A stretch of DNA of 64,000 nucleotides from Telopea speciosissima (Eukaryota > Streptophyta > Magnoliopsida > Proteales > Proteaceae): positions 9,697,001 through 9,761,000 of the forward strand of contig NC_057924.1 in assembly GCF_018873765.1 (NCBI RefSeq). The letters run 5' to 3'. Under the pieces are notes generated by a model. The model was not told the origin of the DNA. It saw only the letters and a program-made list of their open reading frames with translations, and made no database searches. The position numbers were made by a program, and so were the translations under genes. This document shows positions 33,531 through 45,702 of this stretch, one piece after another (the stretch's first letter is position 1; the number at the start of each line of letters is the position of its first letter).

Positions 33531-33662
33531 GTTGTAACTGGAGCGCTGCTGTGCGCATCGTGCGGCACAGCAGCGGCCATGTGTGCACAGTGAGGCCCGT
33601 TGTGCACACATGGCCGCTGCTACGCCACACGATGCGCACAACAGCGCTCCAGTTACAGCAAC
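33531..33662. repeat. Long near-perfect GC-rich palindrome
   Basis: About 60-base arms: TGTAACTGGAGCGCTGCTGT on the left is mirrored by ACAACAGCGCTCCAGTTACA on the right, then GGCCATGTGTGCACA meets TGTGCACACATGGCC. The loop is only about 11 bases. Probably a fold-back MITE. Confidence 0.8.
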
Positions 33663-33805
33663 AAATAAAAATTATTTAAAAAGACTCCTCTGCTCCCTTG
33701 TTTTAAGGAACAGAGATATTTTTCCCAATTTGCGAAGCAGTTTTCTATTTGAGAGTACTAGCCACCTAAGTCTATCTCTCTCTTCCCCCGTTTAAAAACC
33801 AATTT

Positions 33806-33988
33806 GGATCCTCTACTGTTGAGCTACCCGGCAGGACCGTGCTGCCCAAATACGGTGTTGCATGCAATGTCCGCCTTACCCCTGCCCAAATGCCATGCCC
33901 AAGTGGGGGTAAGGCAGTCATTGCACGCAGCACCATGTCTGGGCAGCACGGTCTTATTGGGTAGTTCGGTAATAGAAGATCTGGATCC
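33806..33988. repeat. Fold-back MITE with GGATCC ends
   Basis: Ends GGATCC at both sides; the arms share GACCGTGCTGCCC and the GCCTTACCCC/GGGGTAAGGC pair. A diverged partial relative lies at 52975-53106. Confidence 0.7.
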
Positions 33989-34770
33989 TTTAAAAACTCT
34001 TGTTATTTTTTTGGGTAAATAAAAACTCTTGTTTTGAGGATAAGAGAGACAAACACATGGGAATGTTGCATAGGCCACACTCTTTGACAAAAAAACTACT
34101 TCCCATGAAAAGTTTTACCGCCATTGGATTCCTTGCGTTGGGGTAGGGGCTACGTAGTTTGGCAACAAAATTTTATAGTTTCCTAAGGTCACATGTACAA
34201 TTTCATCGACATCGTTGGATTGTAAGAAACCTTTGTGCAACTTTATTTTTAGAGGGTTCCCAACTGTCAGTGTGGGGGAATCTCAACGTCACATTAATAG
34301 TGATGCGTAAAATGGTACCATCTTAAATGGGGCCCATGCATTAGAATAGGGAGAGAAAACAGTAAAGAATCTCATGCACCATTTTTTATGGATTGTCCAT
34401 AAGGTATTTATAAATGGCCCATCTATTTGTACCATGTATAACTGAAATTTAGTAGAGAGAGATATCCAAAGCTCTACTCTACTTGCATGTCCAGTTTTAC
34501 CTTAATTGGAATTGGCCAAGTGGTAAAATAAAATTTTTCGAAAATATAAAACTACTAATAAGGATGCTTAGACTATCAAGAAGGTGCATGACAATAATCG
34601 CAAAGACACATGAAAGAATTTATGAATGCCAAGTGATAAATTCAAACAATTCTCTACATATCCGATAGTTAGAATTGTCACATCATGAGTCCACATGGCA
34701 GAGTTAAAGGGATCACTCATAGATACTCTATGAACATGACCATCTCAAACATTTTGCTTGTTTTTTTTTT

Positions 34771-36344
34771 GGGAAATTTATGAAACACCCCCTAAAAATG
34801 GGCCGATACTTAGATCACCTCCTCATATTTGAAAATACTCAGATCACCCCCTGCATTAGAGCCCTATACTCAAATTAGACCCTACCGTTAGTTAACTGAT
34901 GAAGTTAGCTAGTTAAATTTTTTTGAAAACTCTAAACTACCCTTGAGAAGAGTATAATTACTATTTTATCCTTAGATCTAAAAACCCAACATGTACAAGT
35001 AAATTTACAATACTACCCTTCCTTCATCTTCAACCTAAAATATCCCACCCTTTTCCTGCAACTCTACTCGCAGCACTGCCACCGCCGCTGCTGTCGGTGT
35101 ACCTCGTCGAGAAAGGTGAAGATTCAACGAACCAGCTTAAAGGGAAAAACCTATACAGCCAAATCTCTTGTTTTTTTAATCTCAGTTTCTTACCTTATTC
35201 TTCCAGGAGGATGGAGTTGAGCTGTACGAACCTACACAAAACACCACCGCTGTCGGCGTACCTCGTGGAGAAAGGTGAAGATTCAACGAACTAGCTTGAA
35301 GGGAAAAACCTGCACAGCCAAATCTCTTTTTTATTTTAATCTCGTTTCTTACCTTCTTCTTCCAGGAGACTGGTCGTCGTTAATGGCGACAAGGACCACA
35401 CCACAGACTGGATAAAATTTCAGTTCCTTCCTTGACCATGATACCCTCCACTCCAAATTCAAATCACACCTCCATTTCTACATTTCTACCACTGTTCTTT
35501 GAATCCCTCATTTGTGCAGTTTCGGAAATGCACCTCACCTCAAGCTGTTAATTCTCAAACTTTTCTCATTGCAATGACTCCAAACATCCCTAAACAATGA
35601 AGAGTGAAGAAATTATAGCTGCAAAAGGTAACCATCATTTTCAACATCAATTCCAATGTCTTTAAAGATCAAACATTTCTTATTATCAGTTGCAGAAATA
35701 ATGGAGAAATGGGTCTTGAAGGGGAAGGAATGAAAGAGAGGAGAAGAGGAAGAAGATCAAGTTGCAGACTTGATTCAACTAAGGCTACAGGGACAGGGTT
35801 TTATTTTGACAACCTCATGACCTGAAAGTATCCCTGAAAATAAAACCTGCAAATCCATCCATTTATGTAATGGATTTAAAGAAAAGAAGAACAAAAAGAA
35901 GAGTAAAGATATGGAATCAAATAAAAAAGAAGGGGAGAAAGAATAACAGTAGAAAAGAAAAGTTAAACCTGAAAAATTAAAAAAAGGGGAAAAAAAGAAG
36001 AAATTCATGGATTAGAAGGGGTGGATTGTTCTTTTTTTCTGTCTGCTCAAAACCACATTTATCATCAAAAGACAGAGATCATCTTCATTCCAAGTTTGAG
36101 AGAGAGAAGCTTGTACTAATTCAAAATACCCATTTTACATTATCAAAAGGGTAGGTATAAACAAGGGGAAGGGGAAAAAAATAAATAAGAGTGAAATATT
36201 TACAAGGGTAAAATAGTCCTTTTACACTAATAACTAACAACAGACTAACATCGTTAGTGTAGAGGGGGTGATTTGAGTATTTTCAAATATGAGGGGGTGA
36301 TCTGAGTATCGGCCCATTTTCAGGGGGCGTTTTGTAAATTTCCC
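34771..36344. mobile_element. Mutator-like element with long terminal inverted repeats
   Basis: Left GGGAAATTTATGAAACACCC and right-end complement GGGAAATTTACAAAACGCCC extend into inverted repeats of about 85 bp containing AATGGGCCGATACT and CATATTTGAAAATACTCA. T-runs flank both sides, so a 9-bp duplication cannot be verified. The interior (35085-35370) holds a direct duplication of about 140-180 bp around GAGAAAGGTGAAGATTCAAC. It encodes YLVEKGEDSTN twice with intron-like spacers, suggesting captured gene DNA of unknown origin. No transposase is recognised. Confidence 0.7.
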
Positions 36345-39300
36345 TTTTTTTTTTGTTATGGAGAGGGATCTCTGAGCAAGCATAGCATTCTACACCCTCT
36401 CACATTTATTTTTTCATTTAAAAAAACTAATATAATAATACATGTGATAGGGCATAGTTAACACCTTAAGCTTAGAGAGCCTTTTCCCTTTTTGTTATTA
36501 GCTTCATGGATTTAGGTATAGGGATTATATCAAGCGATACATATCAGTGTCGATGGTATAATATCAATACTATACTATAGACCAATACATGGCCTTTTCT
36601 TAAAATTCCGTCTAATTAATCTTGAACCAATAATAAATCAATACGGACATATCGATATCATTATAGCCGGAGACCGATATGGCCTCTAATACAAATACCT
36701 ACAACGTTGATTAGCTTTTAGATCCTCCAGGTAGGTCATCAATATCAAAAAAAAACTTTACCCTTTTGATACGCATAAAAAAATCGTCTACCAATGATGG
36801 ATGAAATGTGGCAGAGAAGATCAAATCACAGATCAGACCAAAGCCATTGTCATTCACTAAGATCCAAACTTCCCATAACCAAGACATTCATATTGTGATT
36901 GGACTCCCCAAAAGGCAAGAAAAACGACTACATGGAAACCTTTCCTAATAGGACTATCTACGCATATCTCCTACCATTCATTGTTGGAGTATGTCCATCA
37001 ACCCCGAATTGATTTGAATAAATAATTAATTTTTATAATGCATGAAATGTATTTACAGACTTATAACTTCGTTCAATGGATTTTCAACCAAAATTGTTCT
37101 CGACTAGGGTTAGGACTAGACATCCTGTTTATTTGGTCTTTGCATTTTTTTTTTTTTTTTTTGGTAATGACTGCCTGTAGTATAAGGATGAGGTGTGTAC
37201 TCGTCACTAGTTGATCCTTTGACCTGAGAGATCGTTATCGTTACGATGTTATGTTACGGGTTTTGACACACCAATGGTTGATGTCTCATAAACTCTATAT
37301 CAACATGCTGAATTCGTGATTGTGCATTGTGAACGAAAGAGATGCTCAACATAGAATCCACTACCCTTGAATGGAAAGTATCAAGAAGAGAGAAAGTCTG
37401 TGATCAATCGGATTGGGATCTGGATCCAATGATATTTTTTCTCATAAAATTATTATTTTTTATTATCAAATATATTATTATATTATTTTAACGATGTTTG
37501 ATCACATTTTTGCACTCGGAAATGATCACAAAATCTTTGATAAGGACACCTACGATGAATTGGGATTGACAGTATTTAATTACATGACCAATAGTTCATC
37601 ACGAGATATTGTTTAGTGGAGGGTCTTTAAATGCAAATTAAAAAATTAAATTATGCATGACAATTTTTGAGAACATAAAATAGATTGATTATCTTTTAAT
37701 TATGGTAATTTTATTTGATAAAATCTTCATCCCTAATTAAAAGAGATGTCAAATCCCTTTTAGATTCCTCTATCTATTTTAGAAACAAGATTGATTGCAA
37801 ATTCTAAACTTCACTAAAAAGTCTCACAATCAGTTTAGAAAATTGGGAGTTGGGATTCTCATCAACCTTAATGGGTTGAGCTATTTAAATGCAAAAAAGG
37901 GGGGGGGGGGGGGGGGGGGGGATCAGAGCTGACCGAATTTTGGGGCTCCCCCCCCTTCCCGAATCCATCTCTCTCTCTTTTTAGGTGTGGTGTGATTAAA
38001 ACTTTTAGTGATAGTTTGTGTTCATCGTTTGCATTGAATTGAGGGTTCAAATGTTGATCATCTTCAATTCTTACCATTGCTCGAGTGTGGAAGAATTATT
38101 ATATGAAGGAGGAATTTCATTTGGAATTCTACGGTAACATATTCTTTCCTGTTTCGTTTCGTTATGGGTTGATCTCAAATTTGAATGCAAAGGTTTTATA
38201 CCCGATCCGAATCTACTGCACAATCGAATCACCGATTCCAACATTCAGGACTCCTATTGGGATTCACTTTCCTTCCTAGAATCCCTTACTATGAATTAGA
38301 CTACTCCACCGTCTATACTATAAGTAGGGAGGTAAAACCCAAGGTACATTGCGTTCAATCCCACACACAAATTTCTTCAAGTTATTGCTCTTTTAGCATC
38401 CCTGCTATTGGTCTAAGTTCTAACTTAAACATTGGAGAGTCCTCCTGGGAGTTTGCTCCGATCTTTTCTACTGTTCACATTCTAGTCTACTATGTGTAGG
38501 TCTCCATGTTGGTGCAGAGTTCACAACACCTTCATTCGTTTGTAGACTTGATAAAATGTTTGTAGGTCAGTTATATAAAATAAAATAAAAACATTTAGAT
38601 AACCCCTTGTAAATGTGTCAATTTCGAACCGAAACCAAAATCGACCATATAAAACTATATCGAAGAAGATTTGGTACGCTTTTGGTATGGAAAAATAGAA
38701 TCTTTCTCAGTTGATTTCTAAGCCAAAATCATTTGATATGTACCAAACCGTACCGTACCATACTGAATTATCTACTTTTTGTATTGAACCGAGGCTAAAT
38801 GTGTTATTGACTTAATGTGTTTACATATATATACTATACCTATATAATAATATAAGGTTAAACCACGAAGAATAAAGACAACTTACCAAAGAAAGTGTAA
38901 AGATAAAGTGAAGTGAACTTATTTCATAATGAATAAGAAATTGATGATATGTGTTGAAACTGTATTCCATACAAGACTGTCCATAGAGCATACACATAAT
39001 TGATGCTAGTTCAAATAATAAACCGTACTTCATATTGAATAAGAAACCATTTTGTATACCAAAAAAAAACTACTCGATACGGTATTGGTATTGAAAATAA
39101 AATTTATAATTGGTACGGTATGATTTTGGTGTTTACTTTCTGTCTTCTATACCGAATCAAAATCGTACCAAATTTCCGATACCATAACGATTGACTCCCT
39201 TAATCCCTTGTGCTATTTTTTCACCATGTATGGTTATTAGCGATGGAAAAGTTTTAAAATCTAGAAAGTGAAAAAGCATAAATTCAATAGTGGAAAGGGA

Positions 39301-40029
39301 AATTTTTCTCCAATGATTCACCTAGAAGGGAAACATACGTTGAATGAGTTGGGCCTATTGGATCTGTAAACTTTAGGTGTTAACCAGTCGGATTGGTTTG
39401 GTTTTGGTCGAATTGAGCTGGTTTTGATTTAGTATTGGGCTAAACCAAAACCAAACCATCAGCCAAAGTCTGATTTCGATTTTTTTTTGTTCTTTTATTG
39501 GGTTACCAACCCAATAAGAAACCTAATGTAAAATCTGAAACTGAAGGGACCGATCGATTTCGGCCTCGGTTTGGTTTCAGTTTAACCATATAAATACAAA
39601 AATCCAGTTCAATCCAATCAAAATCAGATCAAACCAAACCGGCAGATGGACAGTGCCCTAACAGTTTGGGCTTATCTTGGTGAGTGATTGAATCCATAGT
39701 GGTGACCATTATTTCATGACAAACCTTTTAAGCTAGAGCCCAGCTCAAATACGTACAATTATCTGCATTGGCCTGGGCTTGGGCCCAATGTATGTCTCAA
39801 CCAAAGTATATACGATTACTATACTGCTGAACCTTACCTAGTGCTTGATGAGAAAAGTCGATTTAAGGAAAAATATACCATGACCCATTGGAGGAGAGCA
39901 TTATCTTCTCATATAGTAAAGAGAGTCGGATCCCGCGATTGAAGTGATTCTATCTTCACCTTAGCTAGACAACGAAAATCTATAAAATCTCCATCCATGA
40001 AATTATATAAGACCGAGTTTTCCACGGGG
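36345..40029. other. Intergenic DNA with degraded repeats
   Basis: A degenerate relative of the CATGGTT MITE lies at about 36530-36710. A run of 23 G is at 37899-37921. Words such as GGTACGGTAT and ACCAAACCGTACC at 38630-38810, 39060-39190 and 39370-39650 are remnants of other dispersed elements. No gene is recognised. Confidence 0.45.
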
Positions 40030-40037
40030 CTTCATAT

Positions 40038-40304
40038 CATGGTTTGGGGTTACCGATATCGCATCGTCTGTATCAGTTTTGTATCGATTTTGCAGGGCAA
40101 CGATCCCAATACTGTGTTGATACTGTATCGGCAACACGATACAAACAAGGGGTAAAACAGTTTCAGTCAAAAAAACCCATTTTTTTTAAAGAAGATTAAG
40201 GACAAATTTATCTGATATGACCGATCCGTTCTGATATCGTATTGGTATTGTATCGGTTTTGCAAATGACCGATACCTAATCCGATACCCTGCACTAAAAC
40301 CATG
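40038..40304. mobile_element. hAT-type MITE, CATGGTT/TATCGG family, copy 2
   Basis: 267 bp, starts CATGGTTTGG and ends AAAACCATG. It has a perfect 8-bp target duplication CTTCATAT (40030-40037 and 40305-40312). No coding capacity. Confidence 0.88.
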
Positions 40305-40567
40305 CTTCATATGGGCATTGGAAGATAATGAAAGTGTAATTTTAGGAAATATAATAATATCTTACATAGGGGTTTGTGAACCCTAAAAGAGTCTAAGATA
40401 TATCTTCTACAAAAAAAAATGATGTGGTGAACCTTCATAAGGAAACTTGAATTATATATGGCTTGAAAGCCAAACTTTGATAGAAGAAATTTTAAAATTA
40501 AAGGATCGAGTTTCTCTCCATCCACAATAAATGGATCTCATTCACCAAGCAACAGTGAACTATCAAA

Positions 40568-40960
40568 ATCCTAAGAGGGGTTTGTGAACCCTAGGATGAT
40601 GGATGCACCATCCTCTACGTGTGGAGAAAAACTGTCCAAAAATAAAAATTAAATTTTTTAGGGGGGGGGGGGGGTTGGGGGAATTCGGTCAGTTTCGATT
40701 TGTTGTCGTATTCAAAGAATAATTTGAAAATGCTGCAAAAATCTTCATTTATTGTATTCCATGTAATCCTAAAAGGGGTTTGTGAACCCTAGGATGATGG
40801 ATGCACCATCCTCTACGTGTGGAGAAAAACTTTGTCCAAAAATAAAAATTAAATTTGGGGGGGGGGGGGGGAATTCGGTCAGTTTCGATTTGTTGTCGTA
40901 TTCATAGAATAATTTGAAAATGCTGCAAAAATCTTCATTTATTGTATTCCATGTATTGCT
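40568..40960. repeat. Tandem duplication, 198-bp unit
   Basis: The block beginning ATCCTAAGAGGGGTTTGTGA at 40568 recurs at 40766 as ATCCTAAAAGGGGTTTGTGA and runs to TGTATTCCATGTA. Each unit contains a G run (40661-40674 and 40857-40872). Confidence 0.85.
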
Positions 40961-41285
40961 GCGAGGTAGGGAGAATGCAATCATCGACCTTTAGTGGGTC
41001 ATCAAAGCACAAGCAACGCATATACATGGAGACTATAATATAAAGAGGGACAAGCCGTGAAGTAAAGAAAGTCTCCCAAATACCAATCCAAAATACAAAG
41101 GATTTAATAACTTATTTTAATTTCAAAGAAAATAATTTATTTGATGTGAGAGCAGTATATAATAGAACCCATAATAGTCTACAAGTTCTCGACAATGCAT
41201 ATGCAATTACCCTAGTTGGTGAGTGCAGAGGGTTGATGAGTGATGGAAATGAAGAGCCCGCCTGATAATTTTATGAAAAATAGTT

Positions 41286-41495
41286 TCTGATGTTTTTTCG
41301 TTTTGAGAAATGAAAAAACACCTAAAAATCTCTTGATAACAAAGTATTTTTTGTGATTGTTTTTTGAGAACATAAATCAAAATTTATGCTCCCAGGCCAA
41401 AACAGAAAAACACCTAAAATCGCTTGATAACAAAGTGTTTTTTGTGACTATTTTTGAAAAACATAAATCAAAATTTATGCTCCCTGGAAGATTTT
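41286..41495. repeat. Tandem duplication, ~107-bp unit
   Basis: GAAAAAACACCTAAAAATC ... AAATTTATGCTCCCAGG is repeated as GAAAAACACCTAAAATCG ... AAATTTATGCTCCCTGG. Confidence 0.75.
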
Positions 41496-42259
41496 TGACA
41501 GTTCTATGGTTTCTTGACTGAAAATTGGAAAAGTGTGCCCAATAAAAACTCTTATATTCGTTCACTATGCTCTTTTGTAAAATTGAACAAGTGTGCCAAA
41601 CATATCCTATTATTAATTTTTTTTTTTTTAATTTTAAAAAAGGATTTTGCTGATTTTCAATAACAGGTTTACCAAACGGGTCCAAAACGGTTTCTCAGCG
41701 CAGAAAATGAAAAAATTATTTTGCTATTTCTCAGCATATAACCAAAATAGAAACACCCGTAAGATTACCAAGCGGGCACGAAGCTTCTCAAGTTGGGAAC
41801 TAGGTACTCATTTTTATATATTTTCATTTTACTGGGTCTCACTGCAACACATCGGATAACCATTAGATGGTTTCCATTTTCAGGTGTGCTTGCAGAGTGA
41901 GTACAGAAAAAAAAAAAAAAAAAGGGTACAGACTTCCTATTTCGGTTTCAGTTTTCAAAAAACAGTTGAAAGAAGAGACCCAGCTTAATTGGAATCTTGC
42001 CTTCTACTGTTAAATGCTAATCGATAACTGTGACAATATTAAATTTCAGATGATAAGACCATTTCTGTGACAGTTATCGTTGTTCATACTTGGACAAATG
42101 GCAAAAATGTGTATCAAACAACTTCAAATCATCTCAAAGTTTAAAAGCAAAGAAAGGGGAGAGATGGAGGAGGTAAATCCACATAAATTAACATATAATA
42201 CAATACAAGAGAGGAATTAATTACTTCAATAATAAGTCTGGTAGGTCACTAATCACTGG

Positions 42260-42483
42260 TCAGCGTCTCCTGGCAGCCGGTTCTTTCTGGGCGTTGAAAT
42301 AGACGGCGGCGACGGGAAGGCCAAGGCCGCCCTGAGCGGCGAAATTGCGAGTACTGAAATTACAGCGGGCATCTGGCGATCGAATCTCCCTTGCCATAGG
42401 TCCTCTCTGCTGAAACAACGCGAACACGTACCGGTGGATGCCGGTCGGTGGCTTTGGTCCCATGTACGGTACTATCTCTTTCC
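42260..42483 (-). CDS. MFT: MFT exon 4
   Basis: Acceptor AGTTGCAG; encodes [20 protein letters not shown] to the terminal ARRR and stop TGA at 42262-42260. Confidence 0.95.
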
Positions 42484-43218
42484 CTGCAACTCCCGGTTAA
42501 ATTAATTTTCACCTACTCTCAATACACGTCAGACATTTTTTTGGGAATTTCTCAATTGATTTAAAACATAAAACACTTGTCATTTTAAGATTTGTAACAT
42601 ATGAATCACATGAACAGAGAAATTAAAGTAACCTTTCGAAGCATCCAATCCTTCCGGAATATCCACCACGATCCTGCGATTGTTACAGAACCATACAGAC
42701 CTCAAGCCAAAAAATTCCTTTTAATGGATCTGCTAGGTTAAGATAGAAAAGAAAAAGATGAAATGAAATTAGTAAATTACCAATGAAGCCATTCTCTCAT
42801 ACTTGGCTCACTGGGGCTTGGAGCATCAGGATCTGTCATAACCTGAAGACATAAACAATTATAAAAGTAAAGAAGACCAGACAATTTTTTAGGGTTTTCC
42901 AGAGAGTGGTCCCCTAAGCATTTTCTCTCAACGAAGAATTTGACTTATTTTATTGCAGAAACCCAATAAAAAGAAGGAAGAGTTGAAGGGGAGGCTTACA
43001 AGAGTATATAGATTGTTGGAGAGGCGAGAACCAGAGAGCTGAACTTTAGGTTTGTTAGGTGTAGCAGAAGGTTTGATTTCACAGCCGTTAGCGACTTGTT
43101 TCGATCCGTAATGGACTGTGAATTCAATGGTAGGGGAGAACATGTCGAGAACGTCTCCGATTACTCTCCCGACGGCCAGTGGTTCTACGGACCGAGAAGA
43201 AGTAGCAGCGGCAGCCAT
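42260..43218 (-). CDS. MFT: MOTHER OF FT AND TFL1 (PEBP family), four exons
   Basis: Phosphatidylethanolamine-binding-fold protein of the MFT clade, which in other plants acts in seed germination and dormancy under abscisic acid and gibberellin control. Exons 43218-43000, 42842-42781, 42673-42633 and 42483-42260 join to 181 residues with GT-AG introns. Exons 2 and 3 are 62 and 41 bp, exactly the sizes conserved across the FT/TFL1 family. Motifs: [15 protein letters not shown] near residue 17, DPDAPSP (77-83), GIHR (122-125) and the C-terminus [18 protein letters not shown] followed by an RRR end. Trp91 in REWLHW occupies the position that is Tyr in FT and His in TFL1, which marks MFT. The gene looks intact. 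A GA/CT repeat lies in the 5'UTR (43246-43268). Confidence 0.96.
42633..42673 (-). CDS. MFT: MFT exon 3
   Basis: 41 bp; acceptor ATCGCAG; encodes [13 protein letters not shown]; donor GTTACT, a weaker GT site than the others. Confidence 0.93.
42781..42842 (-). CDS. MFT: MFT exon 2
   Basis: 62 bp; acceptor TCTTCAG; encodes [20 protein letters not shown] and the first two bases of Trp94; donor GTAATT. Confidence 0.95.
43000..43218 (-). CDS. MFT: MFT exon 1
   Basis: 73 codons ending ACTCTT before the donor GTAAGC; phase 0. Confidence 0.95.
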
Positions 43219-43463
43219 TAGAGGACGGACGGACGGACAATGAAGAGGAGAGAGAGAGAGAGAGAGAGTGAAATACGAGGGAAACTCTCTGATCGATCAA
43301 ACAAGGGAACTGCCAAGGGGCAAAACGGCAAGAGAGAGAGAGTCTTTTTCGCAATTCGGGACTGGCAAGGGCAGGGGACGGAGAGGTCGAAATGAAGAAT
43401 GATTGGCGTTTTCTGGCGAGAAGTAGGGGTTGGATAAAGAGGCGGAGGAATTGACGAATGAGG

Positions 43464-43541
43464 GACACGTTGCAAAAGCTACCTGACAAGTGTCACGTTG
43501 CTTGTTATTTACGAAGCGTATCCGCTTTCAGAACACGTGTT
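43464..43541 (-). promoter_or_regulatory. ACGT-box cluster upstream of MFT
   Basis: Three ACGT cores at 43467-43470, 43495-43498 and 43535-43538. The last sits in a palindromic ACACGTGT G-box (CACGTG at 43534-43539). They lie about 250-320 bases upstream of the MFT ATG. Such sites bind bZIP/bHLH factors, including abscisic-acid-responsive ones; MFT genes elsewhere are ABA-regulated. Function here is inferred. Confidence 0.5.
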
Positions 43542-44690
43542 TCAAATTTGACACTTTGCCGCTTTATGGCCGGTCGATTCAATTGTGCTCCTGGGCCTGT
43601 CTCTGTCAGACGAAATTGCCCTGGTTTTCATCTGTATTTTACACCCTTATTCGGTATGATTTTTATTTCAAATCGGATTGATTTTTATTGAATAATTAAC
43701 AAATAGATTCTTGATTTGGAATAAAATAATAATAAGGGAGAAAGGTTGCCATCTGGTTGTGCGTTTAAGCGTGTACCTGCGTCTAGATACAGTCGGGCAT
43801 GAAATGACCTGCCCACCTCCATGGAAAGGCAGGGGTGTACCAATCATTTCGCATTTGGGTGGCATTCCTTTTCCCTAATATTAAATAGATTTTTGGTAAA
43901 AAAAATTGAAATTATTTGGTTGCATTAATTTAAAATATTTTATAAAGTAATTCAATTTCAAAGAATAGATTTTTTCTATTTCTTTGAGAGAAGGTGGTGG
44001 CATTGGCAAGGGTGAAGCGGGATTAGGATGCATGGTATTGAGACCATAGGAAAAGAAGAAAGCCGATATTTTTATTTTTAACATAAAATTATTGCTTTAC
44101 CCATCGAATTATCCATGTTTTCATTAAAGAACAAGGGTGCAATTTCAATTTTTAAAATTAAAATTTGATTCCTATTTCATGAAAATAAGATGAAAAAATC
44201 GAACCAAACAACTTTCATAATAGAATTCACCCCCATGAAATTGAAAATAGAAAACATACCAAATCAAGTCATTTAACCCTCGCTAATTACAAATATCTGC
44301 TGAAATTTTGTTTTCTCAAAGGCTATGTATTCAAATGAGAATGACATATCTTAATCAAAAAAAAAAAAAAGGAGAATGACATAAATGATAAGTCAATTCC
44401 AAATTATCTTCAAAATCTTATTTTTACCATTACTTAAAGAACATTTTGAAATAAAACAAGGGACAAACAAAAGAAGGTTACAACTTCTCAATATGCCACT
44501 TTGGTTAAAAATTTATTCCGTAATCCGTAACTGCAAAATGTAAACAATATATTAATAGAAAGGATTTGATACCAATTGTGTTATTAGGTAGAAAAGGGAA
44601 ATCTGGGTAATAATTTAAATCTTTTTCAAAATAAAATTAACTTATCTACTCAATGATGATATTTGTTAATTATTTACTAATTTTTTATTG

Positions 44691-44876
44691 AGAGAAAGAA
44701 CACTACCTAGTCACGTGCGGCCTCTGTGCCCAAACACATGGTCATGCAAAATGACTATCATGCCCCCATGGAAAGGCAGAAAAGCCAAAAATCCTTGGTG
44801 GCGCATCGATCTTTTTGCATAACCATGTATCTAGGCACAAGGTCCGTGCACCTCACACGATCAGATAACGTTCTCT
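44691..44876. repeat. Fold-back MITE
   Basis: The arms TGTGCCCAAACACATGGTCA and, reversed, TGTGCCTAGATACATGGTTA pair, as do the flanking AGAACACTACCTAGTCACGT and AGAACGTTATCTGATCGTGT. Similar wording at 43745-43870 and 60757-60930 suggests relatives. Confidence 0.6.
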
Positions 44877-45033
44877 TTACCTTTATTATTTTAAGATAAA
44901 ATGAAGTCAACATGTTATCTTGCTTTTTCTTTTAAAGGTTGGCAGTTTGAAATATTTTACGATAATGCACATCCTATCAATTCCCAATTAATCTAAAAAA
45001 TTCAACACTAAGGCAGAGAGAGGGAGAGTAGAG

Positions 45034-45190
45034 CTCCTCCGTAGCGTGACACAGTGTATAGTGCATCATCCGACGGCTTGCAATACTTGGGTACACAGCT
45101 CAACACATTGATGGGGTGTTGGGCTGCGTGTCTAAGCATTGCAACCTGTTGGATCTGCTGCGCTACACACTGTGTCGTACTACAGAGGAC
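45034..45190. repeat. Fold-back MITE with GACACAGTGT arms
   Basis: TCCTCCGTAGCGTGACACAG pairs with the right end CTGTGTCGTACTACAGAGGA. The inner CTTGCAATACTTGGGTACA also has a partner. Arms are about 70 bp. Confidence 0.7.
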
Positions 45191-45666
45191 CCAAGTCCAG
45201 ATTTGTATCGACAGTTAGTTCTTGAGTCTCATCACACGCAAAAAAGGTAATTCACGAAGGAAATGGAGGGCGTTTTGTGTTTACAAGTATCTTTTTATAA
45301 TTTGATAAATGGATTCCATTTACCCTTCCCCTTATAAAAAAATGCAAGTGGAAAAGTTGTTTCCTTGTGTGGAAGTCTTATAATTGAAAGCTAATCCACT
45401 CACTTTTCAAGTATTCTACATTGACAAGAAGAACATTTATAGGGACCCAAATGTAGCAAAAACTTTCACTAAAAAAAAAAAGGGGAGGAATGGGGGATGG
45501 GTAAAGCGGACAGCTTTTCCTTCCCTTATGATTCCTATTAGTAAATGAAAAAGATGACAGAGTCCCACACCTAACAAAGAGAATATGCATGGAGTCACCA
45601 CAAATTTTTGGACCTCTCTACTCTGTAAATAGTGAATAACATTTTTTTAATGAGAATCTGTTTTTG

Positions 45667-45702
<36 letters not shown>

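Noticed and set aside
43246-43489. Minus-strand frames upstream of MFT (85 and 121 codons)
   Set aside because: They come from the GA/CT repeat of the MFT leader and overlap the real ATG in other frames.
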